From Pelomonas sp965229315 (GTDB lineage Bacteria; Pseudomonadota; Gammaproteobacteria; Burkholderiales; Burkholderiaceae_C): a stretch of DNA of 64,000 nt. The first letter of the stretch is position 1, and each line of letters starts with the position of its first letter. The notes below the pieces were generated by a model that saw only the letters and a list, made by a program, of their open reading frames with translations, was not told the DNA's origin and did no database searches. The DNA lies in NCBI RefSeq assembly GCF_965229315.1, contig NZ_CBDDJA010000002.1, positions 248,001 through 312,000 of the forward strand, read 5' to 3'. This document shows positions 27,379 through 35,178 of this stretch, in pieces. The position numbers and the translations under genes were made by a program.

Positions 27379-29790
27379 TCACAGGTCGAACTTCAGCTCA
27401 GCGGTGTAGCTGCGCTGCGGGTAGGGGTGGAAGTTCCAGTAGGTGTCGTTGTTCAGGTTGTCCACGCCGAACGCGGCGCTCCACTGGCGGTCGATCTTCC
27501 ACAGCACGCGCAGGTCGGCCGTCGCGTACTTGCTGACGCCCTGGTAGGCATAGCCGTTCACGTCGGCGTTGTTCAGCGTGCGGTACTGCGGGCCGCTGTA
27601 GCGGGCGGCCAGGTGGGCGCTCCACTGCGCATTGAAGCGGTAGCCGGCCTGCACGGTGGCGCGCCAGCGCGGGATGTTGGGCTGCCACTTGCCCACCGTA
27701 TCGCCCGGCGTCGCGACGAAGCCGGTGTTGGCCTTGATCTTGGAGTCGGTGTAGGTGAGGCTGCCGGACAGGTCCAGCCCCTTGAGCCCCCAGTCCGCCG
27801 CGCCCAGCGTGGCTTCCAGGCCGGTGGTGCCGATCCGGTCGACGTTCTGCACACGGCTGATGTTGAGATTGGCGACGGGGTCGAACGTGGTCTGCGAGTA
27901 CAGCGAATCGCGCGTCGTCTCGGCGAACAGCGTCACGCGGGACTGCCATGCACCCCAGCCCTGCTCGGCGCTCAGCTCGGCCGTCCACGACTTCTCGGGC
28001 TTGAGGTTGGGGTCGTTGATGTACTTCGAGTTGGTTGTCGCCGTGGCGCCGTAGAGCTCGCTCACCGTGGGCATGCGCACCGCGCGGCCGACCGACGCCT
28101 TCAGCACGGTGTCGGCCGCCGCCTGCCAGGACAGCGCCGCCTTGGGCGACAGGAAGGCCTCGCTGCGGGACGGGTAGCTCTGGCCGGCCGTGGCCGAGAA
28201 GTCCGTGCGGCCGTCAAAGGCCTGCCAGTGCTCGGCGCGCAGGCCCACGACGGCTTTCCAGTCTGCGTTCAGCAGCCAGGCGTCCTGCGCGTAGGCGGCC
28301 TGCAGCCGGGTCTTGCCCTGCACGTTGTTGGCCAGGGTGCCGGGGCCGTCCTGCAGGTAGTTGCCGTTGATGTTGGAGGTCAGGTAGCTGAGCTGGTAGC
28401 TGTCCTGCTGCAGGCCGAAGTCCACGACGTGCGCCGTGCCCACGGGGCGCCAGATGCCCTTGGCCGCGAGCGTGTGCCAGCCGGTGCCGCTGCCGTCGGC
28501 CAGCGTGCCCGCGCCGCCGGTCCAAGCGCCCGGCTGCGGGTTGGCCGCGGCGTTCTGGCGCTTGTCGTCCTTCTGGTAGTCGTAGAGGCTGGCGGCCAGC
28601 TCCCAGTCCCACTCGCCGCCGGTGCGGCTCTTGACCGACAGGCCGTGCATGACGTGCTGCAGCTTCTCGCGGGTCAGCCCGAAATCGCCGCCGGTGGGGC
28701 CGGCGAACTGCTGGCCACCGATGTTGAGGGTCTCCTTCTTGTCGGCCGCGAGGCTGCCCTTGTAGACCGGGTTGCCAGCGGCATCACGCAGGTAGCTCTC
28801 GGAATTGCCGTCCGAGTCGTTGTGCCACACGCCCAGCACATAGCTGGCGCGCACGCTGGGGCTCAGGTCGTAGGCCAGCTTGATCTTCAGGTGGTCCTGG
28901 CGCGTGTTGTATTGCGTGGCCGAGCCGAGCAGCAGCCAGGGCTGGTTGGCGTTGTTCAGCCCGGGCACCGCGCCAGTGACGGGCGTGCCCGCCGTGCCGG
29001 TGACGCCGGTGGAGGCCAGGCGGGTGGCGAAGGTCAGCGGCTGGCCGTCGCTGTCGGTGTGGTTGACGTTGATCCACCAGCTGAAGTCGCCGGCGCGGTC
29101 GCCCAGCGAGGCGCTGGCTGCCCAAGCCCGGTAGGTCGTCTTGGTGTTGTAGAGCTCGAACGGCTGGGACACGACGCCCACCTTGGCGTGGGCCTCGAAC
29201 TTCGTCGGCATGCGGGTCACGTAGTCCACCACGGCGCCCACCGAGTTGCCCGGGTAGGCGGCCGAGAAGGGGCCATACATCACGTCCACCCGCTCGATCT
29301 CCTCGGGCGTCACCAGCCCCCAGCGCGGCGGGAAGCTCAGGCCGCCCACGCCGTTGCCCAGGTAGTTGGACAGCAGGATGCCGTCGGCATAGACGGCCGA
29401 GCGCGCGCTGTTGCCGGTGCCGGAGGCGCGGCTGGACAGGATGGCGTGGTTGTAGTCGCCGATGTAGCGCTTGCGCACCAGCAGGCTCGGCAGGTATTTC
29501 AGCGCGTCTTCGGAGTCGGTCGCGTTGACGCTGCGCTCGATCTCCTCGCGCGTGACCGTCTCGCGGGTGGTGGGGATGTTGGTGGGCAGCGAGCTGGGCG
29601 CGGCGCCTTGCACGCGCACCAGGCCGAGCTTGTTGCGGGGGGCGGGTTCGGTGACGGTTTGCTGGGTGGTCGCGACGAGCGGCATGTCATCGCAATCGCA
29701 GTCGTCACAGGCCAGCACGGGGCTGGCGGTAAGGCTCAGCGGCAGCGCGGCGCAGGCCGCAGCCGCGCGCGAGAAGGGCATTTTTTTCAT
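27379..29790 (-). CDS. TonB-dependent receptor, OprC-like, with Cys/Asp N-terminus
   Basis: 803 residues from ATG 29790 (MKKMPFSRAAAACAALPLSL signal). The mature N-terminus begins CDDCDCDDMP (Cys ~28, 31, 33), unusual for these receptors and a likely metal-binding tip. The plug contains ETVTREEIERSVNATDSEDALKYLPS, then YADGILLSNYLGNG and VDVMYGPFSAAYPGNSVGAVV. The barrel ends in YTAELKFDL. The plug pattern resembles copper receptor OprC and related outer-membrane metal importers. It leads the copper-like block after the small DUF2946 gene. The VLAC just before the first Cys is also a weak lipobox. Confidence 0.9.
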   Translation of the reverse strand: MKKMPFSRAAAACAALPLSLTASPVLACDDCDCDDMPLVATTQQTVTEPAPRNKLGLVRVQGAAPSSLPTNIPTTRETVTREEIERSVNATDSEDALKYLPSLLVRKRYIGDYNHAILSSRASGTGNSARSAVYADGILLSNYLGNGVGGLSFPPRWGLVTPEEIERVDVMYGPFSAAYPGNSVGAVVDYVTRMPTKFEAHAKVGVVSQPFELYNTKTTYRAWAASASLGDRAGDFSWWINVNHTDSDGQPLTFATRLASTGVTGTAGTPVTGAVPGLNNANQPWLLLGSATQYNTRQDHLKIKLAYDLSPSVRASYVLGVWHNDSDGNSESYLRDAAGNPVYKGSLAADKKETLNIGGQQFAGPTGGDFGLTREKLQHVMHGLSVKSRTGGEWDWELAASLYDYQKDDKRQNAAANPQPGAWTGGAGTLADGSGTGWHTLAAKGIWRPVGTAHVVDFGLQQDSYQLSYLTSNINGNYLQDGPGTLANNVQGKTRLQAAYAQDAWLLNADWKAVVGLRAEHWQAFDGRTDFSATAGQSYPSRSEAFLSPKAALSWQAAADTVLKASVGRAVRMPTVSELYGATATTNSKYINDPNLKPEKSWTAELSAEQGWGAWQSRVTLFAETTRDSLYSQTTFDPVANLNISRVQNVDRIGTTGLEATLGAADWGLKGLDLSGSLTYTDSKIKANTGFVATPGDTVGKWQPNIPRWRATVQAGYRFNAQWSAHLAARYSGPQYRTLNNADVNGYAYQGVSKYATADLRVLWKIDRQWSAAFGVDNLNNDTYWNFHPYPQRSYTAELKFDL

Positions 29791-29874
29791 GAAAGGGCAC
29801 AGATCGGAGTCGGGCCGCAACCGGGCGGTCGGCGGCGAACGCCGGGCCTGGACGGCCGCGGCACGCGAGGAGAC

Positions 29875-30273
29875 TCAGATCTGCGCGGGTGGGGCGCGTG
29901 CGCTGGACGGCCGCCAGGCGTGGGCGGTGACGGGCGCGGTCCAGAAGCGCTCGGGTGCTTGCAGCACCAGGTCGTCGCGCAGCATCAGCTGCGGCATGAC
30001 CGGCGGCCCCGCCAGGTCCGTCACGTTGATGTGACAGGCCGCGCAATGGCCGTGGGCCAGCAGGTCCAGCGCGGCTTCCACCGGCGTGGGCTTGGCCGCG
30101 TTGGTGGCGGTGGGCGCGCGGCACACGTCTTGCCACGCCGAATAGTCGCCCCGCGCATGCGCGAGCGCCGCGCTGATGCCCGGCGCCAGCAGGCCCAGCA
30201 CCAGCACGGCCAGCCACCACCAGGCTTGGCGTCGGGCATGGGCGCGGCTGAAGGCGCGAGGCAGGGCGGGCAT
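29875..30273 (-). CDS. DUF2946-like protein with CAACH motif
   Basis: 132 residues. It has an N-terminal basic stretch, one hydrophobic helix (AWWWLAVLVLGLLAPGISAAL) and then HGHCAACHINV (His 76, Cys 77, Cys 80, His 81). This is the same arrangement as the HCPYCALH protein at 26400-26798, and both are 132 residues long, so they may be diverged paralogs. CAACH also fits a heme-c consensus (CXXCH), but the context and family favour metal binding. It is the first gene of the leftward block and starts 58 bp from the divergent thioredoxin gene. Confidence 0.7.
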   Translation of the reverse strand: MPALPRAFSRAHARRQAWWWLAVLVLGLLAPGISAALAHARGDYSAWQDVCRAPTATNAAKPTPVEAALDLLAHGHCAACHINVTDLAGPPVMPQLMLRDDLVLQAPERFWTAPVTAHAWRPSSARAPPAQI

Positions 30274-30279
30274 TCATGG

Positions 30280-30306
30280 ATTCTAGGTGGCGGCTTGTGC
30301 TGCCAA
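30280..30306 (-). promoter_or_regulatory. Candidate promoter of the copper-like block
   Basis: On the minus strand TTGGCA (30306-30301) and TAGAAT (30285-30280) are separated by 15 bp. The -10 is only 6 bp from the ATG at 30273, so a transcript from it would be nearly leaderless. The match is partial. Confidence 0.3.
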
Positions 30307-30331
30307 GATCGCGCCGATCAGGGAGAGCCAG

Positions 30332-30883
30332 ATGACGAACACATTGCAACGCCGCGAGCTGCTGGCCTGGGGCGGGCTGACCGCGATGGGCGGCGCCACC
30401 GCCGCCCAGGCCGACGAGCCGGCCAAACCCAAGCCGCCCGAGCGCGTGGCAATGGACGCGTCGCTGGGCCAGATGCTGGATGGCAAGGCGGTGACCCTGG
30501 CCGATTTCGCCGGCAAGCCGGTGGTGGTGTTCTTCTGGGCCTCGTGGTGCCCGCACTGCCGGCGCGAGCTGCCGGAGATGGAACGCCTGCAGCTCGCGGC
30601 CCAGGACCGCGCCCGCGTGGTCGCCGTCAACTGCGAGGAGCGCGCGGTCTTCCGCAAGTTGAGCCGCCAGCTGTCGGAGGCCAGCAAGATGCTGCACACC
30701 TACGACCCCGAGGAGCGCAGCGGCAAGGCGTTCTCCAAGCCGCCGTCGGTGCCCTACACGCTGGTGATCCGCACCGATGGCACCGTGGCCGCCACGCAAA
30801 GCGGTTGGGGCGACGACAGCCTGAACTACATCGTCAAGCACGTGGACCAGGCCATCGTCGCCGCCCAGCCGCCGTCTAGCTGA
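30332..30883 (+). CDS. TlpA-like thioredoxin-fold protein
   Basis: 183 residues. The N-terminal QRRELLAWGGLTAMGG is a Tat-like signal (twin Arg), so a folded export route is possible. A thioredoxin fold follows, with active site WCPHC (Cys 73, Cys 76) in FFWASWCPHCRRELPEM and cis-Pro in PSVPYTL. TlpA/ResA-like proteins keep periplasmic thiols or copper sites reduced. GGGAG lies 8 nt before ATG 30332. It is divergent from the copper-like block, which suits a role in reducing its Cys motifs. Confidence 0.88.
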   Translation: MTNTLQRRELLAWGGLTAMGGATAAQADEPAKPKPPERVAMDASLGQMLDGKAVTLADFAGKPVVVFFWASWCPHCRRELPEMERLQLAAQDRARVVAVNCEERAVFRKLSRQLSEASKMLHTYDPEERSGKAFSKPPSVPYTLVIRTDGTVAATQSGWGDDSLNYIVKHVDQAIVAAQPPSS

Positions 30884-30927
30884 ATAGGGGTTGTGCGCCG
30901 CAGGCCGGGCAGACCACACTGCGCGGC

Positions 30928-31581
30928 ATGGATGCCGCCCCAACGTCGCCGACCCTGGTCCCCCCGCCGCCCAAGCCCCTGCCCGCCCGACTGCTGGGCT
31001 GGATGGGCGCCGAAGGTCCCAAGCTGCTGGCCAGCATCGTCGTGCTGGTGCTGGGCTTCTGGATCAAGGACTCGGTGGACCTGGCCATCAAGCAGCGACA
31101 GCTGGACCTGAGCTACACCAAGGAGATGCTGGCGCTGCTGCAGCAGCTCACGCAGGAAGACGACCTCGGCAAGCTGAACAACGCGGCCGTGGTGCTGGCC
31201 TCATTCGGCGAGCCGGCGCTGCCCGCGCTGCTGATGGAGCTGCGCCGCCCCGACCTGCACGCCGTGGCGGCCACGCGCGGCCTGGAGGCCATGGCCGTGC
31301 GCGAGCCCGACACGCTGTGCCGCGTGCTGCCGCCGCTGCTGCTCAAGCGCAACCAGCACTACGACCTCACGGCCCACCGCGCGCTGCTGGGCCTCATCGG
31401 CGACAACGGCTGCCGCAAGGCGCTGCCGCAATTGCGCCGTTACCGCGACCTCGTCACCGCCGCCGTCGCTGGCAAGCCTGCTGAGCTGCGCGAGCGCATC
31501 GGCGGCGACATTGCCGCGCCGGCCGAGGCCTACCCGCGGCTGAAGCAAGCGGTGGACGACGCCATCGCCAACCTGGAGTAG
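30928..31581 (+). CDS. Membrane-anchored helical-repeat protein, unknown
   Basis: 217 residues. A Pro-rich N-terminus precedes one transmembrane helix (LLASIVVLVLGFWI, ~33-46), then helical repeats that look HEAT-like (NAAVVLASFGEPALPALLMELRR, AVAATRGLEAMAVREPDTL). There is no catalytic motif. It is the first of three same-strand genes separated by 3 bp and 1 bp, so probably one operon. I do not recognise the family. Confidence 0.65.
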   Translation: MDAAPTSPTLVPPPPKPLPARLLGWMGAEGPKLLASIVVLVLGFWIKDSVDLAIKQRQLDLSYTKEMLALLQQLTQEDDLGKLNNAAVVLASFGEPALPALLMELRRPDLHAVAATRGLEAMAVREPDTLCRVLPPLLLKRNQHYDLTAHRALLGLIGDNGCRKALPQLRRYRDLVTAAVAGKPAELRERIGGDIAAPAEAYPRLKQAVDDAIANLE

Positions 31582-31584
31582 CCG

Positions 31585-32379
31585 ATGCGTGCCGCCCTGT
31601 TGTTCGTCCTGCTGCTGTGCGCCGCCAGCGTGCAGGCCACCGTCGTCAACTGCCCGCCGGCGCCGGGCGGCTTCACGGTGCTGCTGAGCGAGCCCACCGG
31701 CGGCGCCATGGCCGACCGGGCGGCCGTCGAGCGCTTCCTGAACAAGCTGCAGTTCGAGCTGGACCAGGCGCGCGACGAGCGCTGGATCAACCCCGGCGCC
31801 ACGCCCGTGGCCTTCCGGGCCTGCCCCCGGCGGGCGCCGGCCCTGGACGGCAGCGAGTTCAGCGCTCAGGTGGTGGAGCAGCTCAACGACCAGCGCGTGC
31901 TGCTGGAGGTGTGGGGCGTGGTCGACCGCGACGGCACGCCGCCCGCGCTCAGTGCGCAGATCAACTACCTGCTGGTGCCGCTGCGCTTCGCGGCCGACCA
32001 GCGCGAAACGGTACCGGCCGGCCTGCAGCGCCTGCGCTACCCCGAGGCCGGCGCCGCGCCGACGACCGACGCCGTGCAGCTCATCGCCAAGCCGCTGGAC
32101 CTGGACGCCTTCATTGCCAGCGCGCTGGGCCTGAAGCTGCTGCGCGAGCACGCCTACGAGCCCGCGCACGCCAACCTGTGCCGCGCCGCCAACCTGCTGG
32201 GCGCGATGCTGAAACGCCCCATCACCGGCCGCAGCAAGACCGAACTGACCGCGCTGCACGGCTTCGTGCAGGACAGCGCCGCCCGCACGCTGCGGGACGC
32301 GCTGGCCGACCCGGCCTACGCCAAGGCCGGCCTGCTGCGCCTGCAAAACCCGACCCGCCCCTGTGCGGGGGAGGAGTGA
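31585..32379 (+). CDS. Secreted protein of unknown function
   Basis: 264 residues. Signal peptide MRAALLFVLLLCAASVQA is followed by a mature part with Cys in VVNCPPAPGG and FRACPRRAP. The rest mixes strands and helices, with ALGLKLLREHAYEPAHANLC near residue 190. No domain is recognised. It starts 3 bp after the previous stop and its end is 1 bp from the next gene, indicating an operon. Confidence 0.65.
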   Translation: MRAALLFVLLLCAASVQATVVNCPPAPGGFTVLLSEPTGGAMADRAAVERFLNKLQFELDQARDERWINPGATPVAFRACPRRAPALDGSEFSAQVVEQLNDQRVLLEVWGVVDRDGTPPALSAQINYLLVPLRFAADQRETVPAGLQRLRYPEAGAAPTTDAVQLIAKPLDLDAFIASALGLKLLREHAYEPAHANLCRAANLLGAMLKRPITGRSKTELTALHGFVQDSAARTLRDALADPAYAKAGLLRLQNPTRPCAGEE

Positions 32380-32380
32380 C

Positions 32381-33676
32381 ATGCGCCGTCTCACCGCTTC
32401 CCTGTTCGCCATGCTGTTGCTGATAGCGTCGCTGGCCTCGCCCGCGTACGCCGGCATGTTCATGCGCTCGTGCTCCCAACCCGTTGTGTTCCGCGGCGCC
32501 GCGGTCAATGCGCTCGTGCTGCCCTGGCGGGTGGACATCGGCTTGGGCGCCAGCGCACCCGGGCTGCCGGCCGCCGGCCGCCAGGTGTCGTCGCTGGCGC
32601 ACCTGCAACTGCTGATGGGCATGCTGCCGCTGGGTTCCATCGGCGCGGTGGACTTGTTGTCCGAAGGCGGCGCCATCTGCGACGTCGACGAGGTGCTGGC
32701 GAGCGTCAGCCGCCAGGGTGTGCAGAGCGGCATGCTGGCGCCGGGACAAGCGGTCGTCGCCATCTGGGGTCGCCTGTTCGAGCAGGACGGTGAACTCTTC
32801 GTGCAGACCTACCTGCGCTTCTCGCGGCAGGGCGCCGAGGGGCTGACACCCGAGCGCCTGAGCCTCACCTGGGGCGGCGCGCAGTTGCAGGCCGGCTTGC
32901 CGATGCAGGCGCTGGCCTTCGCGCCGCGGCGCATCCGGCTCGACGACCTCGCCCGCATCGACGCCGCCACCCGCGCCGCGCTGCGCGTGCACGACACGCC
33001 GGATGCCTCCACACCGGGCGTGGCCTTCCCCAGCTCGCCGCGCGAAGGCCTGCCGTACTGGATCACCGGCCAGCGTGGCGACTGGCTGCAACTGCAGCCC
33101 ATGCGCGCCGGCCTGCCTGCCGGCTGGGTGCGGGCGCGCAGTGGCGACGAGATCCCGGAGTGGTCGCTGTCGCGCTGGCTGCCCGAGCTGGACTACGCGC
33201 TGGGCGTGGCCGGCTGGCTGCGGCTGCAGGTGGGCGATGTGAGCGACGCCGACCGCGCGCGCATCACGGCTTTCGTCGAGGCCGCACTCGGCCGTTACCA
33301 GGCCGCCGTGCCGGCCGACCTCTCGCCCACGGCCTGGGGCCTGGCCGCCGCGCTGCGCGGCCACATGGCCTGGACCCGTGGCGACCGCGCCGCCGCGGCC
33401 ACGCTGTTCGCCAGCGCCAAGGCCTATCTGCCCGCATCGGCTGCCGCGGCCAACCTGGCGGCGGTGTCGGCCCTCAGTGGCGTGGAAGGCAGCCCCGACA
33501 GCGCCCAACGCCTGGGCCGCCGCCTGCTGGGCGCGCTGGCCCTGGCGCCCGACGACGCGCTGCTGCGCGCCAACCTCGCGGCGCTGTACCGCACCTACGC
33601 CGACCAGCCAAGCTGGAGTCCGTTCCCGCCGGCCGAGCTGGCGCAGCGCCAGCAAGTGCTGAAATCAGCCCGCTAG
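32381..33676 (+). CDS. Secreted protein with SH3-like segment and helical tail, unknown
   Basis: 431 residues. GGAGGAG lies 5 nt before ATG 32381. Signal peptide MRRLTASLFAMLLLIASLASPAYA is followed by an N-terminal domain (to ~190), then a stretch SPREGLPYWITGQRGDWLQL / PAGWVRARSGDEI that looks like an SH3-type domain. The C-terminal TPR-like helices contain AAAATLFASAKAYLPASAAA and GALALAPDDALLRANLAALY. It may be a periplasmic scaffold or binding protein. It ends convergent with the M20 gene, overlapping it by 12 bp. Confidence 0.7.
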   Translation: MRRLTASLFAMLLLIASLASPAYAGMFMRSCSQPVVFRGAAVNALVLPWRVDIGLGASAPGLPAAGRQVSSLAHLQLLMGMLPLGSIGAVDLLSEGGAICDVDEVLASVSRQGVQSGMLAPGQAVVAIWGRLFEQDGELFVQTYLRFSRQGAEGLTPERLSLTWGGAQLQAGLPMQALAFAPRRIRLDDLARIDAATRAALRVHDTPDASTPGVAFPSSPREGLPYWITGQRGDWLQLQPMRAGLPAGWVRARSGDEIPEWSLSRWLPELDYALGVAGWLRLQVGDVSDADRARITAFVEAALGRYQAAVPADLSPTAWGLAAALRGHMAWTRGDRAAAATLFASAKAYLPASAAAANLAAVSALSGVEGSPDSAQRLGRRLLGALALAPDDALLRANLAALYRTYADQPSWSPFPPAELAQRQQVLKSAR

Positions 33677-34885
33677 CAGCTCGGCCAGTGCCCGCGCCAC
33701 CACCTGCGTGGCGCGCTTCAGGTCATCGAGCACCAGGTGCTCGTCCGCCCGCTTGGCGTTGCTCTCCAGCACCGTGCGTGGCCCGGCGCCGTAGATGGCG
33801 GCCGGAATGCCATGGGCCGTGTACAGGCGCACGTCGGTGTACAGCGGCGTGCCCGAGGTCGGGATGGGCTCGCCGAGCACCGCCTCCCCGTGCTTCTGCA
33901 GTGCGGCCACCAGCGGCGCGGCGCCCGGCAGCGGCTTCATCGAGTTGGCCAGCAGCAGGCGCTTGATCTCCAGCTTCACGCCGGGGCTCTGCTTCACGGC
34001 GGCTTCGATCAGCGAGCGCACCTCGGCCTCCACCGCCGCCGGGTCTTCCTCCGGGATCATGCGTCGGTCCAGCTTGATGAGGACCTTGCCGGGGATGACG
34101 TTGGTGTTGCTGCCGCCCTCGATGCGGCCCACGTTCAGGTAGGGGTGCGTGATGCCGGGCACTTCCGACAGCCGCGTCTTCAGCACGTCGTTGTGCGCGT
34201 ACAGCGCGGTCAGCAGCTTCGTTGCGGCCTGCAGCGCGTCGATGCCCGTGCTCGGGTAGGCCGCATGCGAGGCCAGGCCGTGCAGCGTCACCTCCATCTG
34301 CAGGCAGCCGTTGTGCGCGGTGACGACCTGGTAGCTGAAGCCCGCCGCGATCAGGTAGTCGGGCTGGGTCAGGCCTTGCGCCAGCAACCAGCCCGGGCCC
34401 AGCTCGCCGCCGAATTCCTCGTCGTAGGTGAAGTGCAGCTCGACGCTGCCCTTGAGCGTCAGTCCCGAGTGCTTCAGCGCCAGCAGCGCGAATGTGTAGG
34501 TCGCGAAGTCGCTTTTGCTGACGGCCGACGCGCGGCCGTAGAGCTTGCCATCGGCGATCTCGGCGCCGTAGGGCTCGTGCGTCCAGCCCTCGCCAGGCGG
34601 CACCACGTCGCCATGGGCGTTGAGCGCAATCGTCGGGCCGTCTTCGGAGAAGCGGTGGCGCACGATCAGGTTGGTGATGGACTGCATGCCGGCGGCCTGC
34701 ACGTCGGCCGCTGGCACGGCGTGCTTCGCGACCTCGAAACCGAGTTCGGCCAGCAGCTCGGCCGTGCGGTCCGCGTGCGGCGCGTTGTTGCCGGGCGGGG
34801 TGTCGGTGGGGATGCGGACGAGGTGCTGCAGGAAGCGGACTTCGTCAGCGAAGTGAGTCGCGATCCAGGTGTCGGTGGTACTCAT
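33665..34885 (-). CDS. M20 family metallo-amidohydrolase (ArgE/DapE-like)
   Basis: 406 residues, cytoplasmic. The di-zinc motifs are ALNAHGDVVPPGEGW (His and catalytic Asp), TYDEEFGGELG (Glu-Glu) and the C-terminal TPLYTDVRLY. A dimerisation lid domain lies between ~185 and 300 (GLASHAAYPSTGIDAL). It hydrolyses an N-acyl or N-carbamoyl amino acid. Its start overlaps the stop of the 98-residue gene (ATGA), placing it last in the puuE operon and suggesting a role in ureide breakdown, perhaps ureidoglycolate or carbamoyl amino acid hydrolysis. Confidence 0.88.
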   Translation of the reverse strand: MSTTDTWIATHFADEVRFLQHLVRIPTDTPPGNNAPHADRTAELLAELGFEVAKHAVPAADVQAAGMQSITNLIVRHRFSEDGPTIALNAHGDVVPPGEGWTHEPYGAEIADGKLYGRASAVSKSDFATYTFALLALKHSGLTLKGSVELHFTYDEEFGGELGPGWLLAQGLTQPDYLIAAGFSYQVVTAHNGCLQMEVTLHGLASHAAYPSTGIDALQAATKLLTALYAHNDVLKTRLSEVPGITHPYLNVGRIEGGSNTNVIPGKVLIKLDRRMIPEEDPAAVEAEVRSLIEAAVKQSPGVKLEIKRLLLANSMKPLPGAAPLVAALQKHGEAVLGEPIPTSGTPLYTDVRLYTAHGIPAAIYGAGPRTVLESNAKRADEHLVLDDLKRATQVVARALAELLAG

Positions 34886-35178
34886 GTGATCTGCTTGGCG
34901 ATGAGAAAGACACGCGTGCCTGGAGGCACCTGCTCCTTCTGCACGGATTTGGGGAGTGTCAATGGCACCGTTCTTCGGTGCTCGGGTTTTGTGCGGCGGA
35001 TGGATACGAAGCCCGCGACCTGTGTGTCCATTTGCCTTCCATCGGGTAGCTCCAATCTCAGAGCATCACCGGGGCGTACATCGATACCGGAATCCATTGA
35101 TGGTCCCGGAACCAACGTGCAGCCAATGCTCGATAGCTGGAACGCATCCTCGACAACGAACAGCAGCGTCGAGTCCAT
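34882..35178 (-). CDS. Small protein with EF-Tu domain 2-like beta barrel
   Basis: 98 residues with no signal peptide. The pattern FVVEDAFQLSSIGCTLVPG ... VRPGDALRLELPDG ... VPPGTRVFLIAK matches the beta-barrel of translation factor domain 2 (compare FxIEDVFSIxGRGTV in EF-Tu). It lacks any GTPase domain and is a standalone fold. Its start shares one base with the AllC stop (TGATG) and its stop overlaps the M20 start. Its GC is clearly below that of its neighbours, suggesting late insertion. The function is unknown. Confidence 0.75.
   Translation of the reverse strand: MDSTLLFVVEDAFQLSSIGCTLVPGPSMDSGIDVRPGDALRLELPDGRQMDTQVAGFVSIRRTKPEHRRTVPLTLPKSVQKEQVPPGTRVFLIAKQIT

Noticed and set aside
30000..30060. 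CAACH read as a cytochrome c heme site
   Set aside because: The small DUF2946-like protein has no cytochrome fold around it, and its sister protein has HCPYCALH at the same place, which favours metal binding.
27427..30879. 1150-codon open frame antisense to the OprC-like receptor and neighbours
   Set aside because: No motif; composition typical of an antisense frame in GC-rich DNA. It covers two or more certain genes.
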